A program made the position numbers and the translations under genes. DNA of 64,000 nucleotides from the NCBI GenBank assembly GCA_013390605.1, contig JACAUB010000001.1:1337352-1401351 (forward strand), given 5' to 3'. The stretch is from Bacteroidota bacterium (GTDB taxonomy: Bacteria > Bacteroidota > Bacteroidia > Bacteroidales > Cfx3-03). Position 1 is the stretch's first letter. Every line of letters starts with the position of its first letter. Below the pieces are notes generated by a model. It was not told where the DNA came from and ran no database searches. It saw only the letters and a program-made list of their open reading frames with translations. Positions 1 to 9,243 of the stretch are shown here, piece after piece.

Positions 1-1251
1 GCCTAAAATAGGACCATACGTATATCCGGCAATTTTGAAGATCGTGTTAATAATGGCGCCCTGACTATTCCAAAACGACATTACAATTACGAACATCACC
101 ACATTTACTCCAAATAGTACATGGTTTTTTGTTCTCTTTTTATCTTCATGAGGCAGATTTTCAATATCCATAAAATCGTAACTGAAGGCTGTTGTTAAGG
201 CTGCGATACATGAATCAATGCTGGCAAAGGTCGATGCTATCACACCAATCAAAAAGGCGATAACCCCTATTTGTCCAAAATAATTCAATGTAAGCAAGGG
301 GTAGAGACCGTCCGTATTCAGAAACTGTCCATTTTGAGTAGCTAGTTTAATTCCATGTCGTTCCGCGTATAAATAAATCAATACGCCAAGACCTAAAAAC
401 AGGGTTTGTGCAAATGCAATGAAAAAGCTAAAGGTTAATACGTTTTTCTTTGCGTCTTTTGCATTTTTAACGGTAAGTGTTTTTTGCATCATGCTCTGGT
501 CTAGACCAACCAATGCAACTGTAATCAATAATCCTGATATAAATTGTTTGAAAAAGTTTGATCCCGAATCCATATCCCAATCAAAAACTTTAGCATATGG
601 ATGATGTGCTATTGTTGTAGCCATCCCGGAAAACGAGAGACCCAGCGAGTTTTTAATGGTGATGATGGAAATGACAATAACTGTAATCAGAAACAGAGAT
701 TGTAAGGCATCTGTCCAGACGATTGTTTTAATACCCGATTTATTGGTATAAAGCCATATCAGAATTAAAACGATAATGATTGTTACAAAATAGGGGATAT
801 GTAAAGCGTCAAAAAAAGCATATTGTAAAATTTTAATCGACAACAGTAATCGCAGTGCTGCTCCAAAAGATTGTGACACAAGGAAAAATAGTGATCCGGT
901 TTTATAGGTGACATTTCCAAAACGAATATTTAGGTACGAATAGATAGAAACAAGTTTTAGTTTATAATATATAGGGGTCAGCACAAATGCAATGAAGAGA
1001 TAGCCTGCAATGGTTCCAAGAATAAACTGAAAATAGTAAAGGTTGTTATTCCCTACATTACCGGGAATAGAAACAAGCGATACCGCTGAGATCCCAGAGC
1101 CAATCATTCCAAAAGCAACCAGAAACCATGGCGATTTCTTGTCGCCATCAAAAAAGGTAGTATCCTTAACATTTCGAGAAGTAAGATGCGAAATAAGCAT
1201 CAAAATAGAAAAATAAGCAAGGATGATGACCAGGAGTAAAGAAGCACTCAT
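1..1251 (-). CDS. Sodium:solute symporter (SSS family), 3' end beyond window
   Basis: The reverse strand reads open from an ATG at 1251 through base 1 (417 codons, no stop), so the C-terminus lies outside the window. The translation is strongly hydrophobic with many membrane segments. It begins MSASLLLVIILAYFSILMLI, then has a conserved SSS-like stretch (GMIGSGISAVSLVSIPGNVG), later the segment VGLDQSMMQKTLTVKNAKDA, and then FLIGVIASTFASIDSCIAAL. This layout fits sodium/solute symporters, inner-membrane carriers that couple Na+ entry to uptake of a small organic solute. The substrate cannot be told from sequence. A Bacteroidota -7 element on the minus strand at 1289-1296 supports the start. 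It is divergent from the GH3 gene. Family assignment is confident; substrate is unknown. Confidence 0.9.
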   Translation of the reverse strand, partial: MSASLLLVIILAYFSILMLISHLTSRNVKDTTFFDGDKKSPWFLVAFGMIGSGISAVSLVSIPGNVGNNNLYYFQFILGTIAGYLFIAFVLTPIYYKLKLVSIYSYLNIRFGNVTYKTGSLFFLVSQSFGAALRLLLSIKILQYAFFDALHIPYFVTIIIVLILIWLYTNKSGIKTIVWTDALQSLFLITVIVISIITIKNSLGLSFSGMATTIAHHPYAKVFDWDMDSGSNFFKQFISGLLITVALVGLDQSMMQKTLTVKNAKDAKKNVLTFSFFIAFAQTLFLGLGVLIYLYAERHGIKLATQNGQFLNTDGLYPLLTLNYFGQIGVIAFLIGVIASTFASIDSCIAALTTAFSYDFMDIENLPHEDKKRTKNHVLFGVNVVMFVIVMSFWNSQGAIINTIFKIAGYTYGPILG

Positions 1252-1288
1252 CGTTCAATATTTGGTAACTATTATAAAAAGTGAATGC

Positions 1289-1296
1289 CAAATGTA
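1289..1296 (-). promoter_or_regulatory. Predicted -7 element TACATTTG of the symporter gene
   Basis: The minus strand reads TACATTTG, an exact match to the Bacteroidota -7 consensus TAnnTTTG, about 38 bases upstream of the symporter ATG. The -33 element is not clear. Confidence 0.45.
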
Positions 1297-1359
1297 GCGA
1301 AAAAGTTGAATAAATAAATTTATCGGCTCTATTAACGCGAAATAGTAATTAATAGTTAT

Positions 1360-1367
1360 TAACTTTG
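1360..1367 (+). promoter_or_regulatory. Predicted -7 element TAACTTTG upstream of the GH3 gene
   Basis: TAACTTTG matches TAnnTTTG and lies 72 bases before the GH3 start codon, giving a leader of about 65 nt. No good -33 TTTG is visible, so this is a moderate call. Confidence 0.35.
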
Positions 1368-1438
1368 AATGTTCGAGTTATTCATCAACATTAATTCTTT
1401 CTGTTACAGGCTGTTTTTCCATTTTAATATTTGTTTTC

Positions 1439-2932
1439 ATGGGAATCAAATCACTACTGAGTAGGCCTTTTGCGCATTGGATTGCAGGTCAGATAAAACA
1501 AGATGTGGCACACCCAATTGTATGCCAACAGAAGATATTTACCAGCATTATTGAAAAAGGACGACAAACTCAATTTGGGATAGCATATGATTTTCAGAAT
1601 ATTAAAACGTATTCTGATTTCCGGGAAAAAGTACCTGTTACCGATTACGAAGAAATGAGGCCTTGGATCAACAGTGTTTCAGCAGGCGAAAAAAATGTCC
1701 TTTGGCCTGAATCACCAATCTATCTTGCTAAAACATCGGGTACGACTTCTGGTGTAAAATACATTCCGATAACCCGTGATTCAATTCATAACCACATTGA
1801 TACTGCAAGAAATGCTTTGCTAATGTACATAGATGCTACCGGTAATAGCGGATTTACCGATCATAAAATGATCTTTTTGCAGGGAAGTCCGGTGCTCGAC
1901 AAACATGGTGTAATTGATTCGGGAAGACTCTCTGGGATAGCAGCTCATTATGTCCCCGGATATCTTCAGAAAAATCGTCTTCCTTCCTGGAAAACGAATT
2001 GTATTGAGGACTGGGAAAAGAAAGTAGATCGAATTGTTGACGAAACCATTACACAACGAATGTCATTGATAAGCGGTATTCCTTCGTGGCTTAGAATGTA
2101 TTTCGAGAAACTGGTTGAACAAGCAGGGAAACCAGTCGGCGAAATCTTCCCTGATTTACAATTGCTTGTTTATGGCGGTGTAAATTATGAGCCCTATCGC
2201 GCAATTTTCGATAAGTTAATCGGTCGCAAGATAGACACACTTGAGCTTTTTCCTGCTTCTGAAGGCTTTTTTGCTTTTCAGGATCAATATCCCGCCGACG
2301 ATTTACTACTGAATATCAACAGTGGCATCTTTTACGAATTTATCCCACTGGCACAGATCGGAAAGGCAAACCCTGAACGAATACCACTGGAAGAGGTGAA
2401 AACAGAAATCGATTATGCACTGATTATCACTAGTAATGCAGGTCTCTACGCATATTCTATTGGCGATACGGTAAGGTTTACCTGCACGCAACCTTATCGG
2501 ATAAAAGTTAGCGGACGTATTTCGCAGTTCATCTCCTCATTTGGCGAACATGTCATCGCATCTGAAGTAGAAGGTGCTATGGTTGATGCACTTAAATTGT
2601 GCGATGCTCGTGTTATAGAGTTTACGGTTGCTCCACTGCTTTATCCGGTTACAGGCAAACCCCGACATGAATGGTTTATCGAATTTGAACAGAAACCTGC
2701 TTCATTAGAGCAGTTTGCCTCAGCGCTGGATGGTGCATTACGTGTAAAGAATGTATATTATAACGATCTGGTTTCTGGTCATGTTTTAGATCAATTAATG
2801 ATTACAGTACTTCCGCAGGGTTCGTTTGACAGATATATGAAAAATAAAGGAATGTTGGGTGGACAGAATAAAGTGCCACGACTAGCTGATAACCGTTCTA
2901 TTGCTGATGCATTGTTGTCGATGATCGGGTAG
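1439..2932 (+). CDS. GH3 auxin-responsive promoter family protein (acyl-adenylating enzyme)
   Basis: This 497-residue protein is a full-length bacterial GH3 homologue of the ANL adenylating superfamily. These enzymes activate a carboxylate with ATP and, in plants, transfer it to an amino acid. Visible motifs are the phosphate-binding loop KTSGTTSG at residues 98-105, YGGVNYEPYR, the LFPASEGFFAFQ block that in plant GH3 enzymes lines the acyl site, YSIGDTVRFT and the hinge-like GRISQFISSFGEHV. No signal peptide or membrane segment is present, so it is cytosolic. The 3' end overlaps the convergent M20 peptidase gene by 35 bp. The physiological substrate in Bacteroidota is not established, and I infer none. 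Confidence 0.9.
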   Translation: MGIKSLLSRPFAHWIAGQIKQDVAHPIVCQQKIFTSIIEKGRQTQFGIAYDFQNIKTYSDFREKVPVTDYEEMRPWINSVSAGEKNVLWPESPIYLAKTSGTTSGVKYIPITRDSIHNHIDTARNALLMYIDATGNSGFTDHKMIFLQGSPVLDKHGVIDSGRLSGIAAHYVPGYLQKNRLPSWKTNCIEDWEKKVDRIVDETITQRMSLISGIPSWLRMYFEKLVEQAGKPVGEIFPDLQLLVYGGVNYEPYRAIFDKLIGRKIDTLELFPASEGFFAFQDQYPADDLLLNINSGIFYEFIPLAQIGKANPERIPLEEVKTEIDYALIITSNAGLYAYSIGDTVRFTCTQPYRIKVSGRISQFISSFGEHVIASEVEGAMVDALKLCDARVIEFTVAPLLYPVTGKPRHEWFIEFEQKPASLEQFASALDGALRVKNVYYNDLVSGHVLDQLMITVLPQGSFDRYMKNKGMLGGQNKVPRLADNRSIADALLSMIG

Positions 2933-4424
2933 CATCAGGTAATATTAAAATAGATCGTAGAAAGGTTTCTAGAACCTCGATTCCTTTATCTATTTTTTCT
3001 AGTTCGATATATTCATCGTTGTTGTGAATCGACTTTATTTGCAAAGGCGACATAATTATTGGGTTTAAACCATACACCGGACAACCTGCAGCCCTATAAT
3101 ATGAATTGTCATTTGATGCAGGGAACAGTATGGGTACAACCTCTGCATTTGTATATGTCTGTTTAATAGCTTTAGCCAATTTTTCAAAGAAGAATTCAGG
3201 TTGGGTAGTGATTTGATTTGGACCTTGCTGAACTATGCTGACATGTAGTAAAGTGTCTTTAATTTTTCTGTTGATAAAATTAATCATTTCTTCTGGTGAA
3301 GTTCCGGGTAAGAGTCTGCAATCAACCAGGGCTGTAGCTTTTTGAGCATTCTGATTAGGGCTGGCGTCAGCATTTCCCAGATTTGATACCGTTATGGTAT
3401 TGCATAATATAGATTCCAGCTCCGGGTTTTGATAAACATAATGGTTTAAAAATGGCTTGAATATTAGCCAATTGATGTGCTTAATGGTGAATCCTCTCAA
3501 GCCGCCAACAATATTTCCTGTGCTTCTAAACATGAGCATAGCTTCGGAGGTCATTTTGATAGGTTGCCTCATCATGACAAGTTTGTGAAGTCCATTAATC
3601 AAATGCAAGTTGGCATAATTTTTTCCTACAATTGAAGCATGTCCTGCAGAATGTAATGAACAACTGAGCTTCAACCATAGTGGTTTCTTTTCTATAATAG
3701 AAACCCCAAAATATGTCTTTCCTTTTGGTAAAAAACTGACTTTCTCAATGCCTGATCCACCTTCGCCTATCACGATGGCAGGGGTAAACAATTCTTTGAA
3801 GTTTTTTGCAACTATAGCGCTGCCTTTGGCTCCTCCAGTTTCCTCTCCCGACACACATAATAAAGTAACATTGTATGGTAAATCTTCCTTTTGTGCCAGT
3901 TGAACAAATCGTTCAATAGCAGAGAGTTGAATAATTGCGGGCCCCTTCATGTCTAAAGATCCTCTTCCCCATACTTTTCCATCATCGATAAAGCCTTCGT
4001 AGGGAGGGTGCTTCCAGTTAGCAGGATCACCACTCGGGACAACATCCATATGGTTTAAAAAAATAATATTAGGCTTATGAAGATTAAGGGGATAAAGCGA
4101 AGCCGCAAAATTATAACTTCCCTTTTTGTACGTTATTTTTTCGATGACCAACCCTTTATTTCTACATTGTAGCATCATAAAATCAGCGGCCTCTTTTTCA
4201 TTACCGGTTTCAGAAGCAATGTGCACATAATTGCTGAGCAAAGAAGCTGCAGGCGATACAGTATTAGATACTGGAAAATCAGATAAGTTATGAATAGATT
4301 GTCCTCTCACCCAATTTGATGATATAAAGAATAGGAGGAATATGCATGTTTTAAAAGTGCACAAGGAGTATAAACATGGTGGAAGCGTGTTTTTTGTTAT
4401 TGAATTATTGATGATTTTCTCCAC
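2898..4424 (-). CDS. Secreted M20 family metallopeptidase
   Basis: This is a 508-residue M20/M28-clan zinc peptidase. The N-terminus has a long polar n-region and then a hydrophobic stretch (about residues 27-36) ending near VRGQS, consistent with export. Metal-ligand motifs are NHMDVVPSGD (His125), GRGSLDMKG (Asp158), the catalytic SGEETGG (Glu194-Glu195) and a late HNNDEY near the C-terminus. A dimerisation domain lies between, with the conserved segment SLHSAGHAS. Length is typical of carboxypeptidase G/CPS1-like members. It probably trims peptides or acylated amino acids in the periplasm. The start could be further downstream because the signal peptide n-region is unusually long. Its 3' end overlaps the GH3 gene on the opposite strand. 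Confidence 0.88.
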   Translation of the reverse strand: MEKIINNSITKNTLPPCLYSLCTFKTCIFLLFFISSNWVRGQSIHNLSDFPVSNTVSPAASLLSNYVHIASETGNEKEAADFMMLQCRNKGLVIEKITYKKGSYNFAASLYPLNLHKPNIIFLNHMDVVPSGDPANWKHPPYEGFIDDGKVWGRGSLDMKGPAIIQLSAIERFVQLAQKEDLPYNVTLLCVSGEETGGAKGSAIVAKNFKELFTPAIVIGEGGSGIEKVSFLPKGKTYFGVSIIEKKPLWLKLSCSLHSAGHASIVGKNYANLHLINGLHKLVMMRQPIKMTSEAMLMFRSTGNIVGGLRGFTIKHINWLIFKPFLNHYVYQNPELESILCNTITVSNLGNADASPNQNAQKATALVDCRLLPGTSPEEMINFINRKIKDTLLHVSIVQQGPNQITTQPEFFFEKLAKAIKQTYTNAEVVPILFPASNDNSYYRAAGCPVYGLNPIIMSPLQIKSIHNNDEYIELEKIDKGIEVLETFLRSILILPDATRSSTTMHQQ

Positions 4425-4513
4425 TTTTAAAGTCGCTAATAATGTGATAATTGCGAAATTATTTCATATTTTTAAAATGTAATATTTCTTTAAAAACATA
4501 AAATGAGAATTGT

Positions 4514-4545
4514 ACTAAAATGCAATTATAAATGTACATTTTAGT
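4514..4545. repeat. Inverted repeat ACTAAAATG / CATTTTAGT
   Basis: Perfect 9-base arms at 4514-4522 and 4537-4545 are separated by 14 bases, about 90 bp upstream of the M20 peptidase start. It could be an operator or an RNA hairpin. No poly-T follows, so a terminator is unlikely. Confidence 0.4.
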
Positions 4546-4921
4546 TTAAAAATAGATAACAGTATTTCTATGATTTTGATGCTGGATTTTTGAAATTATT
4601 AAAGAAATGCATCTTCAATATTTGGTTGATTGATCGGAAAATGTTTGGATTTTAATTGTAAATGATTCATGATTAGGCATATATGATTATTCGTTCTCTT
4701 GTCCTTTTTGTTTCTATCAAGGTAAATAATTCTATATCAGTTGTATTATGACTATTGTTTGCAATGTTCCTCCACTATTCATTCAGTTATTTGTGAGAGA
4801 GGGGACTGAGACAGGTTGTGTGGAAGTTAAACTCTTTCATGATTCTGGAATCGTTATAACCTGAGCATTTTATCGAATGTAAGCATAAATTTGTCCTAAA
4901 ACTGTTCCTATGAGTAGCCTT

Positions 4922-5031
4922 TATGTAGGGGATATTTAGGGGATCTGTAGGGGTTCTATACCCCCTAGGGGTACAGTACCCGTACAGAACGGGTATAGAA
5001 CGGGTACAGAAGGGGTACAGTTCCCCCTGAT
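4922..5031. repeat. Degenerate 11-bp tandem repeat with alternating G and C runs
   Basis: Runs of three to five G or C recur every 11 bases at 4928, 4939, 4950 and 4961. After a phase jump of 7 they recur at 4968, 4979, 4990, 5001, 5012 and 5023. In the second block the unit approximates CGGGTACAGAA, with two units having the G run replaced by C. This creates local palindromes, CCCCTAGGGG at 4962-4971 and GGGTACAGTACCC at 4969-4981, and allows several alternative hairpins. It lies 3' of the porin gene on the porin's transcribed strand. No coding sense is apparent. Confidence 0.75.
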
Positions 5032-5163
5032 TTTATGAGTAAATTCTCATAGTTGAATAATCAGGTTACAACAATAAAAAAATAACGGTGAATAATCCTT
5101 CGGAGTGGAAAAAGAAAAAGGAGGAAGTAATTCTTTGTGAAGTTTCGAACTAAAATAATTTCT

Positions 5164-6495
5164 CTAAAATTCAAAATGTACCCGTAGCCCAAATACATTT
5201 ACAGGACCACGGTCTTTGTTGTAAGCAGGATGAAACACAAATTGATAATCGGGTGAAAAGGTTAATGCCGTGTTCTTTAATTTAAAGGCATAATATATTT
5301 CGGTTATACATTCCGTAGCATAATTCAATCTGCCATCTCCAATGATAAAGCCATATCCTCCGGCATTCAGGTAATTTCGGTGTTCTTTTGATAATCCATT
5401 CATTAAAAAGGCAAATGAAAGATGATCATCCTTTCGGTTCCATAGATTGCCATCGAGTTCTAAACCCATGCTTAAGGCTCTGTCTATTTCTGTAAATACC
5501 CATGTTTCATTGTGTCCATCGTTCCAACTACTTCTGAAAAAAAGTCCAACATTATGGCTTACGTTGTGCTCAATATTTATCCCAAAGCCATACTTGGTAT
5601 GTCCAAGGGCAGCCGTTGTATCTATGTTTGGTGTAATATTGTGTATGGTAGCAAAGTCGAGACTTTGTTTATATGATCCCATTCTAGCCTGGGTCAAGAA
5701 GGTGATGAAATGAATGGTCCCATTTTCTCCAAACAGATTGTATTTGTGTTCAAATTCAATAGCTTGCGAATTAGATCGTGTAATTTTTTTATCCATTACA
5801 GCTCCATTTGCTTTAGTAGGTATTAGTACGGTCGCATATCGGACTGCCCATGTGGGCTTGACTAACTCTATGGTGAGGCCATATGTATATCCACGGGTGT
5901 TGGCAGGATAATCCCATGCTCCATTGCCCATTAATGCCCAATTATAGAATTGCGTGCGTGGGTCGTGACTAAAGCGGTTATTGTCGAAAAAGTCCATCAG
6001 GCTATATTTTCCTGCTGTTAATGCAAGATAGGAGGTAGGCATTTTGCCGGATAACTGATTCATGGCATCGTCAATGACGGTGGTTTCTTTTGATAAGGAG
6101 ATGATTTGTAGGATGTAGAGTCGTGCGATATAGATCTGTGGAGTGGCATCACTAACGCGATATACTTCACCATTGGGAAAACCGGCAATTCCTGTTGTTT
6201 TAGAGAATCCACTACCTCCGGAAAGTTCAGGATTGAAATATAAAGCAGCTCCCTTCCATATTCTAGCTCCTAAAAATAATGTAGTGGAGATTGAGGTATT
6301 TGATTCATTATTAGATTTTAAGCTGTTATTGCCTGAATAATTTGCATGAAATGCTGGATGCATTTGTGTAATGATGGTGCTTTGATAATGAAAGTTCCAC
6401 CATCGACGATTAGAAATAGAATCGGGATTTGTTTGTGCCCAAGCTAACAAAGGAAAGAGTGAGACTGTAATTAATATTGATTGTTTTAAAGTCAT
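5164..6495 (-). CDS. OprB-like carbohydrate porin, outer membrane
   Basis: The 443-residue protein starts with a clear signal peptide (MTLKQSILITVSLFPLLAWA, cleavage before QTNPD). It ends in VHFEF, a terminal aromatic typical of outer-membrane beta barrels. The middle contains NGAWDYPANTRGYTYGL, a segment characteristic of OprB-type carbohydrate-selective porins, amid alternating amphipathic strands. It probably forms a passive channel for sugars or similar solutes. It stands alone with its own upstream -7 element (6610-6617 on the minus strand). No SusC/SusD genes are nearby. Substrate is not determinable. Confidence 0.8.
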   Translation of the reverse strand: MTLKQSILITVSLFPLLAWAQTNPDSISNRRWWNFHYQSTIITQMHPAFHANYSGNNSLKSNNESNTSISTTLFLGARIWKGAALYFNPELSGGSGFSKTTGIAGFPNGEVYRVSDATPQIYIARLYILQIISLSKETTVIDDAMNQLSGKMPTSYLALTAGKYSLMDFFDNNRFSHDPRTQFYNWALMGNGAWDYPANTRGYTYGLTIELVKPTWAVRYATVLIPTKANGAVMDKKITRSNSQAIEFEHKYNLFGENGTIHFITFLTQARMGSYKQSLDFATIHNITPNIDTTAALGHTKYGFGINIEHNVSHNVGLFFRSSWNDGHNETWVFTEIDRALSMGLELDGNLWNRKDDHLSFAFLMNGLSKEHRNYLNAGGYGFIIGDGRLNYATECITEIYYAFKLKNTALTFSPDYQFVFHPAYNKDRGPVNVFGLRVHFEF

Positions 6496-6609
6496 ATATT
6501 CTCCTGTGTAATTTTTTAATAAACGATTGATTATAAATATAATTAAGTCGTTTAATGAAGTAATTAGTATTTAACAAAAATCCTCATTCCAGGTTTTTTA
6601 AAGCGGGTG

Positions 6610-6617
6610 CAAAAGTA
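6610..6617 (-). promoter_or_regulatory. Predicted -7 element TACTTTTG of the porin gene
   Basis: The minus strand reads TACTTTTG followed by C, the usual Bacteroidota form. A TTG lies 17 bases upstream on the same strand, a plausible -33 partner. The inferred leader to the porin ATG is about 108 nt. Confidence 0.45.
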
Positions 6618-6770
6618 TATATATTTTTTGATTTCAATATTAATCTGATGTTATCAATTTGTTTCTAAGTTATAATTCATGAAATCAGTATATTATAATT
6701 AAAAATATTGTTTTGTTATATTCTTATCTCATTCTAATGTGGTTCTAAGATCAGCTTAATACCGGGGACA

Positions 6771-6778
6771 TAATTTTG
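6771..6778 (+). promoter_or_regulatory. Predicted -7 element TAATTTTG of the metal-efflux operon
   Basis: TAATTTTG matches TAnnTTTG and would start RNA near 6785. That places the possible TTG start at 6776 inside the promoter and supports the ATG at 6806 as the real start of the first efflux gene. Confidence 0.45.
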
Positions 6779-6805
6779 TATCGTAAATCATTAGAATATA
6801 AAAAT

Positions 6806-8092
6806 ATGATGTCTTCAGTAAAACGATTTTTTTTCAGCTTCTCCATCTTACTATTTACATCTTCTTACATTTTAGGACAGGAGAGTTTTAAAGAAGTTAA
6901 AACAATAAGTATTGCAGAAGCCGATGCAATTTTCCTTTCTAAAAATTTGCTATTGCTTGCTGAACGCTATAATGTGGATGCTGCAAAGGCTCAGATTATA
7001 CAGGCAAAGTTGTTTAATAATATTACATTGAACGTAAGTCAGAATGTTTACGACCCGGATAGAAAGTTGTGGTTTGACGCTTCAGCGAAAGGTGAAACCG
7101 CCAGTTCTATTCAAAAACTATTCCTCTTAGCTGGCAAACGAAACAAACTGATTAAAATAGCCGAGCTTTCATACAATAAGGAAGAACAAACTTATTTCGA
7201 CTTGATCCGAACACTGAAATATTCGTTACGTAGCGACTTTTATAATATCTATTTTCTCAATCAAACACTGAGTTTGTATGATAAAGAAATTAGCTCTCTT
7301 TCGAAACTAATAGCGGTCTTCGAAAAGCAACTGGAAAAAGGATATGTTTCTAAAAAAGAGGTGTTAAGGCTAAAGTCGTTTCTTTTTTCATTAGAGTCTG
7401 AAAAGCAAGGCTATTCAACACAGCTCATTAGTAACTTGTCTGATTTTAATGTGTTGCTACATACTTCAAATATCAACTATTTACCTCGGATTGAAGCAAA
7501 CAATATGAATTTTATTGCACTCGACTCCATAAAACTCCTTTCGTTAATCGATACAGCAGCCGCTCATCGGTATGATTTAATGATGGCACAGACGGATATT
7601 AACATCAATAAGGCTAATTTGAGTTACCAACAAGCACTTGCAACACCAGATATTACATTAGGTGCTGGATGGGATAGAAACGGAAGTTTTGTACACAATT
7701 TTAACTTTCTATCTATGCAGATCGATCTTCCTTTTTTTAATAGAAATCAGGGTAATATTAAGTCGGCCAGATTTAATCTGGAGAACAGTAAAGTTAAGCT
7801 AATGAGTACAATGGATGTTGTTCAATCTGATGTAAATCAGGCATATTCTAATGCCTTATCGGCAGATCGATTGTATCACAAGTTTGATGAACCTTTTGTG
7901 AACGACCTTGATGCGTTGGTTGAAGAGATGGTTAAAAATTATGAGAAGAAGAACATCGGTATCGTTGAATTTCTTGATTATTATGATGCCTATAAAAACA
8001 ATATTGTCCAGATTAACAACTTAAGAAATAATAGAGCCAATGCGTATGAGAATCTCAATTTCGCAATAGGTAGGGATATCGTAAACAAATAA
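6806..8092 (+). CDS. TolC-family outer membrane factor of RND metal efflux (CusC/CzcC-like)
   Basis: First gene of a three-gene RND efflux operon. The frame is open from a TTG at 6776, but I chose the ATG at 6806 because it is followed at once by a signal peptide (SVKRFFFSFSILLFTSSYILG, interrupted here by no charged residue after the n-region) and because a promoter element overlaps 6776. The mature part is largely helical with two repeated outer-efflux segments, as in TolC trimers that form the outer-membrane duct. A typical segment is NNPFFNRNQGN-like, here LPFFNRNQGNIKSARFNLEN. The adaptor gene follows after 15 bp and the pump after a further 53 bp. It is expected to export metal cations with these partners. 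Confidence 0.85.
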   Translation: MMSSVKRFFFSFSILLFTSSYILGQESFKEVKTISIAEADAIFLSKNLLLLAERYNVDAAKAQIIQAKLFNNITLNVSQNVYDPDRKLWFDASAKGETASSIQKLFLLAGKRNKLIKIAELSYNKEEQTYFDLIRTLKYSLRSDFYNIYFLNQTLSLYDKEISSLSKLIAVFEKQLEKGYVSKKEVLRLKSFLFSLESEKQGYSTQLISNLSDFNVLLHTSNINYLPRIEANNMNFIALDSIKLLSLIDTAAAHRYDLMMAQTDININKANLSYQQALATPDITLGAGWDRNGSFVHNFNFLSMQIDLPFFNRNQGNIKSARFNLENSKVKLMSTMDVVQSDVNQAYSNALSADRLYHKFDEPFVNDLDALVEEMVKNYEKKNIGIVEFLDYYDAYKNNIVQINNLRNNRANAYENLNFAIGRDIVNK

Positions 8093-8107
8093 AATATAGA
8101 AACAATT

Positions 8108-9190
8108 ATGAAAAGTAGTTGGATAACAATCACGATAATAATGATTCTGGCCGGATGTACGCCAAAGCATAACAATGAAGCACCAAAGACATCCACTAAA
8201 TTTTGTATACCTGATAACTTAATGCATCAGATAACCATTGATACGGTAGCTATAAAACCGGTTGTGCAGGAATTTAATCTGGTTGGGAAAGTAACTTTCG
8301 ATCAGGATAAAGTGGTAAAACTCTATCCAATGGTAAGCGGAAATGTAATGGATGTAAAGGTTGCACTGGGCGATTATGTTAAGAAAGGCGAAGTACTTGC
8401 TGTTGTCAGAAGTACAGAAATAGCGGGAGTGGAGAATGATATAGTTTCTGCCAGAGCTAATCTGGCGGTCTCTGAAAAGAACCTTGCTGCTAATGAAGAT
8501 ATGTTTAAGAGTGGGCTGATTTCGGCAAAAGAGAATGTGGCGGCTGTGAAAGAGACCGAAAAGGCCCGCTCTGAACTAAAAAGGGCAACTACTGTGCTTT
8601 CAATTTATGGTGGGTCGCATGCTAATTATATTGTTAAATCGCCCATCTCAGGATTTATTGTTGAAAAGTTTGTGAATCCTAATATGCAGATAAGACCTGA
8701 TAATACTTCGAATCTATTTACCATTTCAGACTTAAAAAGGGTATGGATATTGGCGAATGTTTACGAATCGGATATCGCAAATATCAAGGTTGGCGAAAAG
8801 GTGAAAATAACAACCATCTCATATCCGGACAGGCAATTTGAGGGTCAGATAGACAAGATTTATAATGTACTCGATCCGGACAATAAAACAATGAAGGTGC
8901 GGATACAGCTGGATAATAAAGAGAATTTACTGAAACCTGAGATGTTTGCAAAGGTGGTGGCTAGCCAGATAAAAGATACTGCTATGTTAGCAGTACCCGT
9001 AAAATGCATTGTTTTTGATCGAAATAAACATTGGGTAATTATTTACCATGATAAATGTAATGTACAGACGAGAGAGGTTGATATTACACGGACGACCAGC
9101 AAATATGCTTATATCCGTTCGGGTGTAAAACCGGGAGAAAAAGTGATTTCTAATATGCAGCTATTAATTTATAATGCATTGGATCAATAA
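8108..9190 (+). CDS. RND efflux periplasmic adaptor lipoprotein (CusB/CzcB-like)
   Basis: This 360-residue membrane-fusion protein has a lipoprotein signal ending in LAGC (residues 14-17), so it should be lipid-anchored with a periplasmic body. A barrel-sandwich half-motif (KLYPMVSGNVMDVKVALGDY, then VKKGEVLAVV) is followed by a short helical hairpin, a second lipoyl half (IVKSPISGFIVEKFVNPNMQ) and a beta-barrel domain (WILANVYESDIANIKVGEKV). This is the standard order for HlyD/CusB adaptors linking the inner-membrane pump to the outer-membrane channel. No extra N-terminal metal-binding domain is apparent. It lies between the channel and pump genes in the same operon. Confidence 0.9.
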   Translation: MKSSWITITIIMILAGCTPKHNNEAPKTSTKFCIPDNLMHQITIDTVAIKPVVQEFNLVGKVTFDQDKVVKLYPMVSGNVMDVKVALGDYVKKGEVLAVVRSTEIAGVENDIVSARANLAVSEKNLAANEDMFKSGLISAKENVAAVKETEKARSELKRATTVLSIYGGSHANYIVKSPISGFIVEKFVNPNMQIRPDNTSNLFTISDLKRVWILANVYESDIANIKVGEKVKITTISYPDRQFEGQIDKIYNVLDPDNKTMKVRIQLDNKENLLKPEMFAKVVASQIKDTAMLAVPVKCIVFDRNKHWVIIYHDKCNVQTREVDITRTTSKYAYIRSGVKPGEKVISNMQLLIYNALDQ

Positions 9191-9243
9191 TATAATGGTT
9201 TCAATTATTGCGTAAACATGGATGCTTTTAATCTCTTTTGTAT

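Larger units (their letters stand above)
4425..5163. other. 739-bp gene-free region between peptidase and porin genes
   Basis: No convincing ORF is present. The segment next to the peptidase start is very AT-rich and contains an inverted repeat (4514-4545). The part nearer the porin holds the 11-bp periodic G-run array (4922-5031), which lies downstream of the porin stop codon. The remainder shows nothing I can name. Confidence 0.6.
6496..6805. other. 310-bp divergent promoter region between porin and efflux operon
   Basis: This AT-rich spacer separates the divergent porin and metal-efflux operons. It carries a -7 element for each side (6610-6617 minus, 6771-6778 plus). The porin leader would be about 108 nt long. 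No ORF or clear metal-regulator box was recognised. Confidence 0.6.

Noticed and set aside
419..604. 61-codon ORF with a hydrophobic start on the plus strand
   Set aside because: It is antisense to the sodium:solute symporter, whose frame is clearly coding, so the hydrophobic start is the complement of membrane segments.
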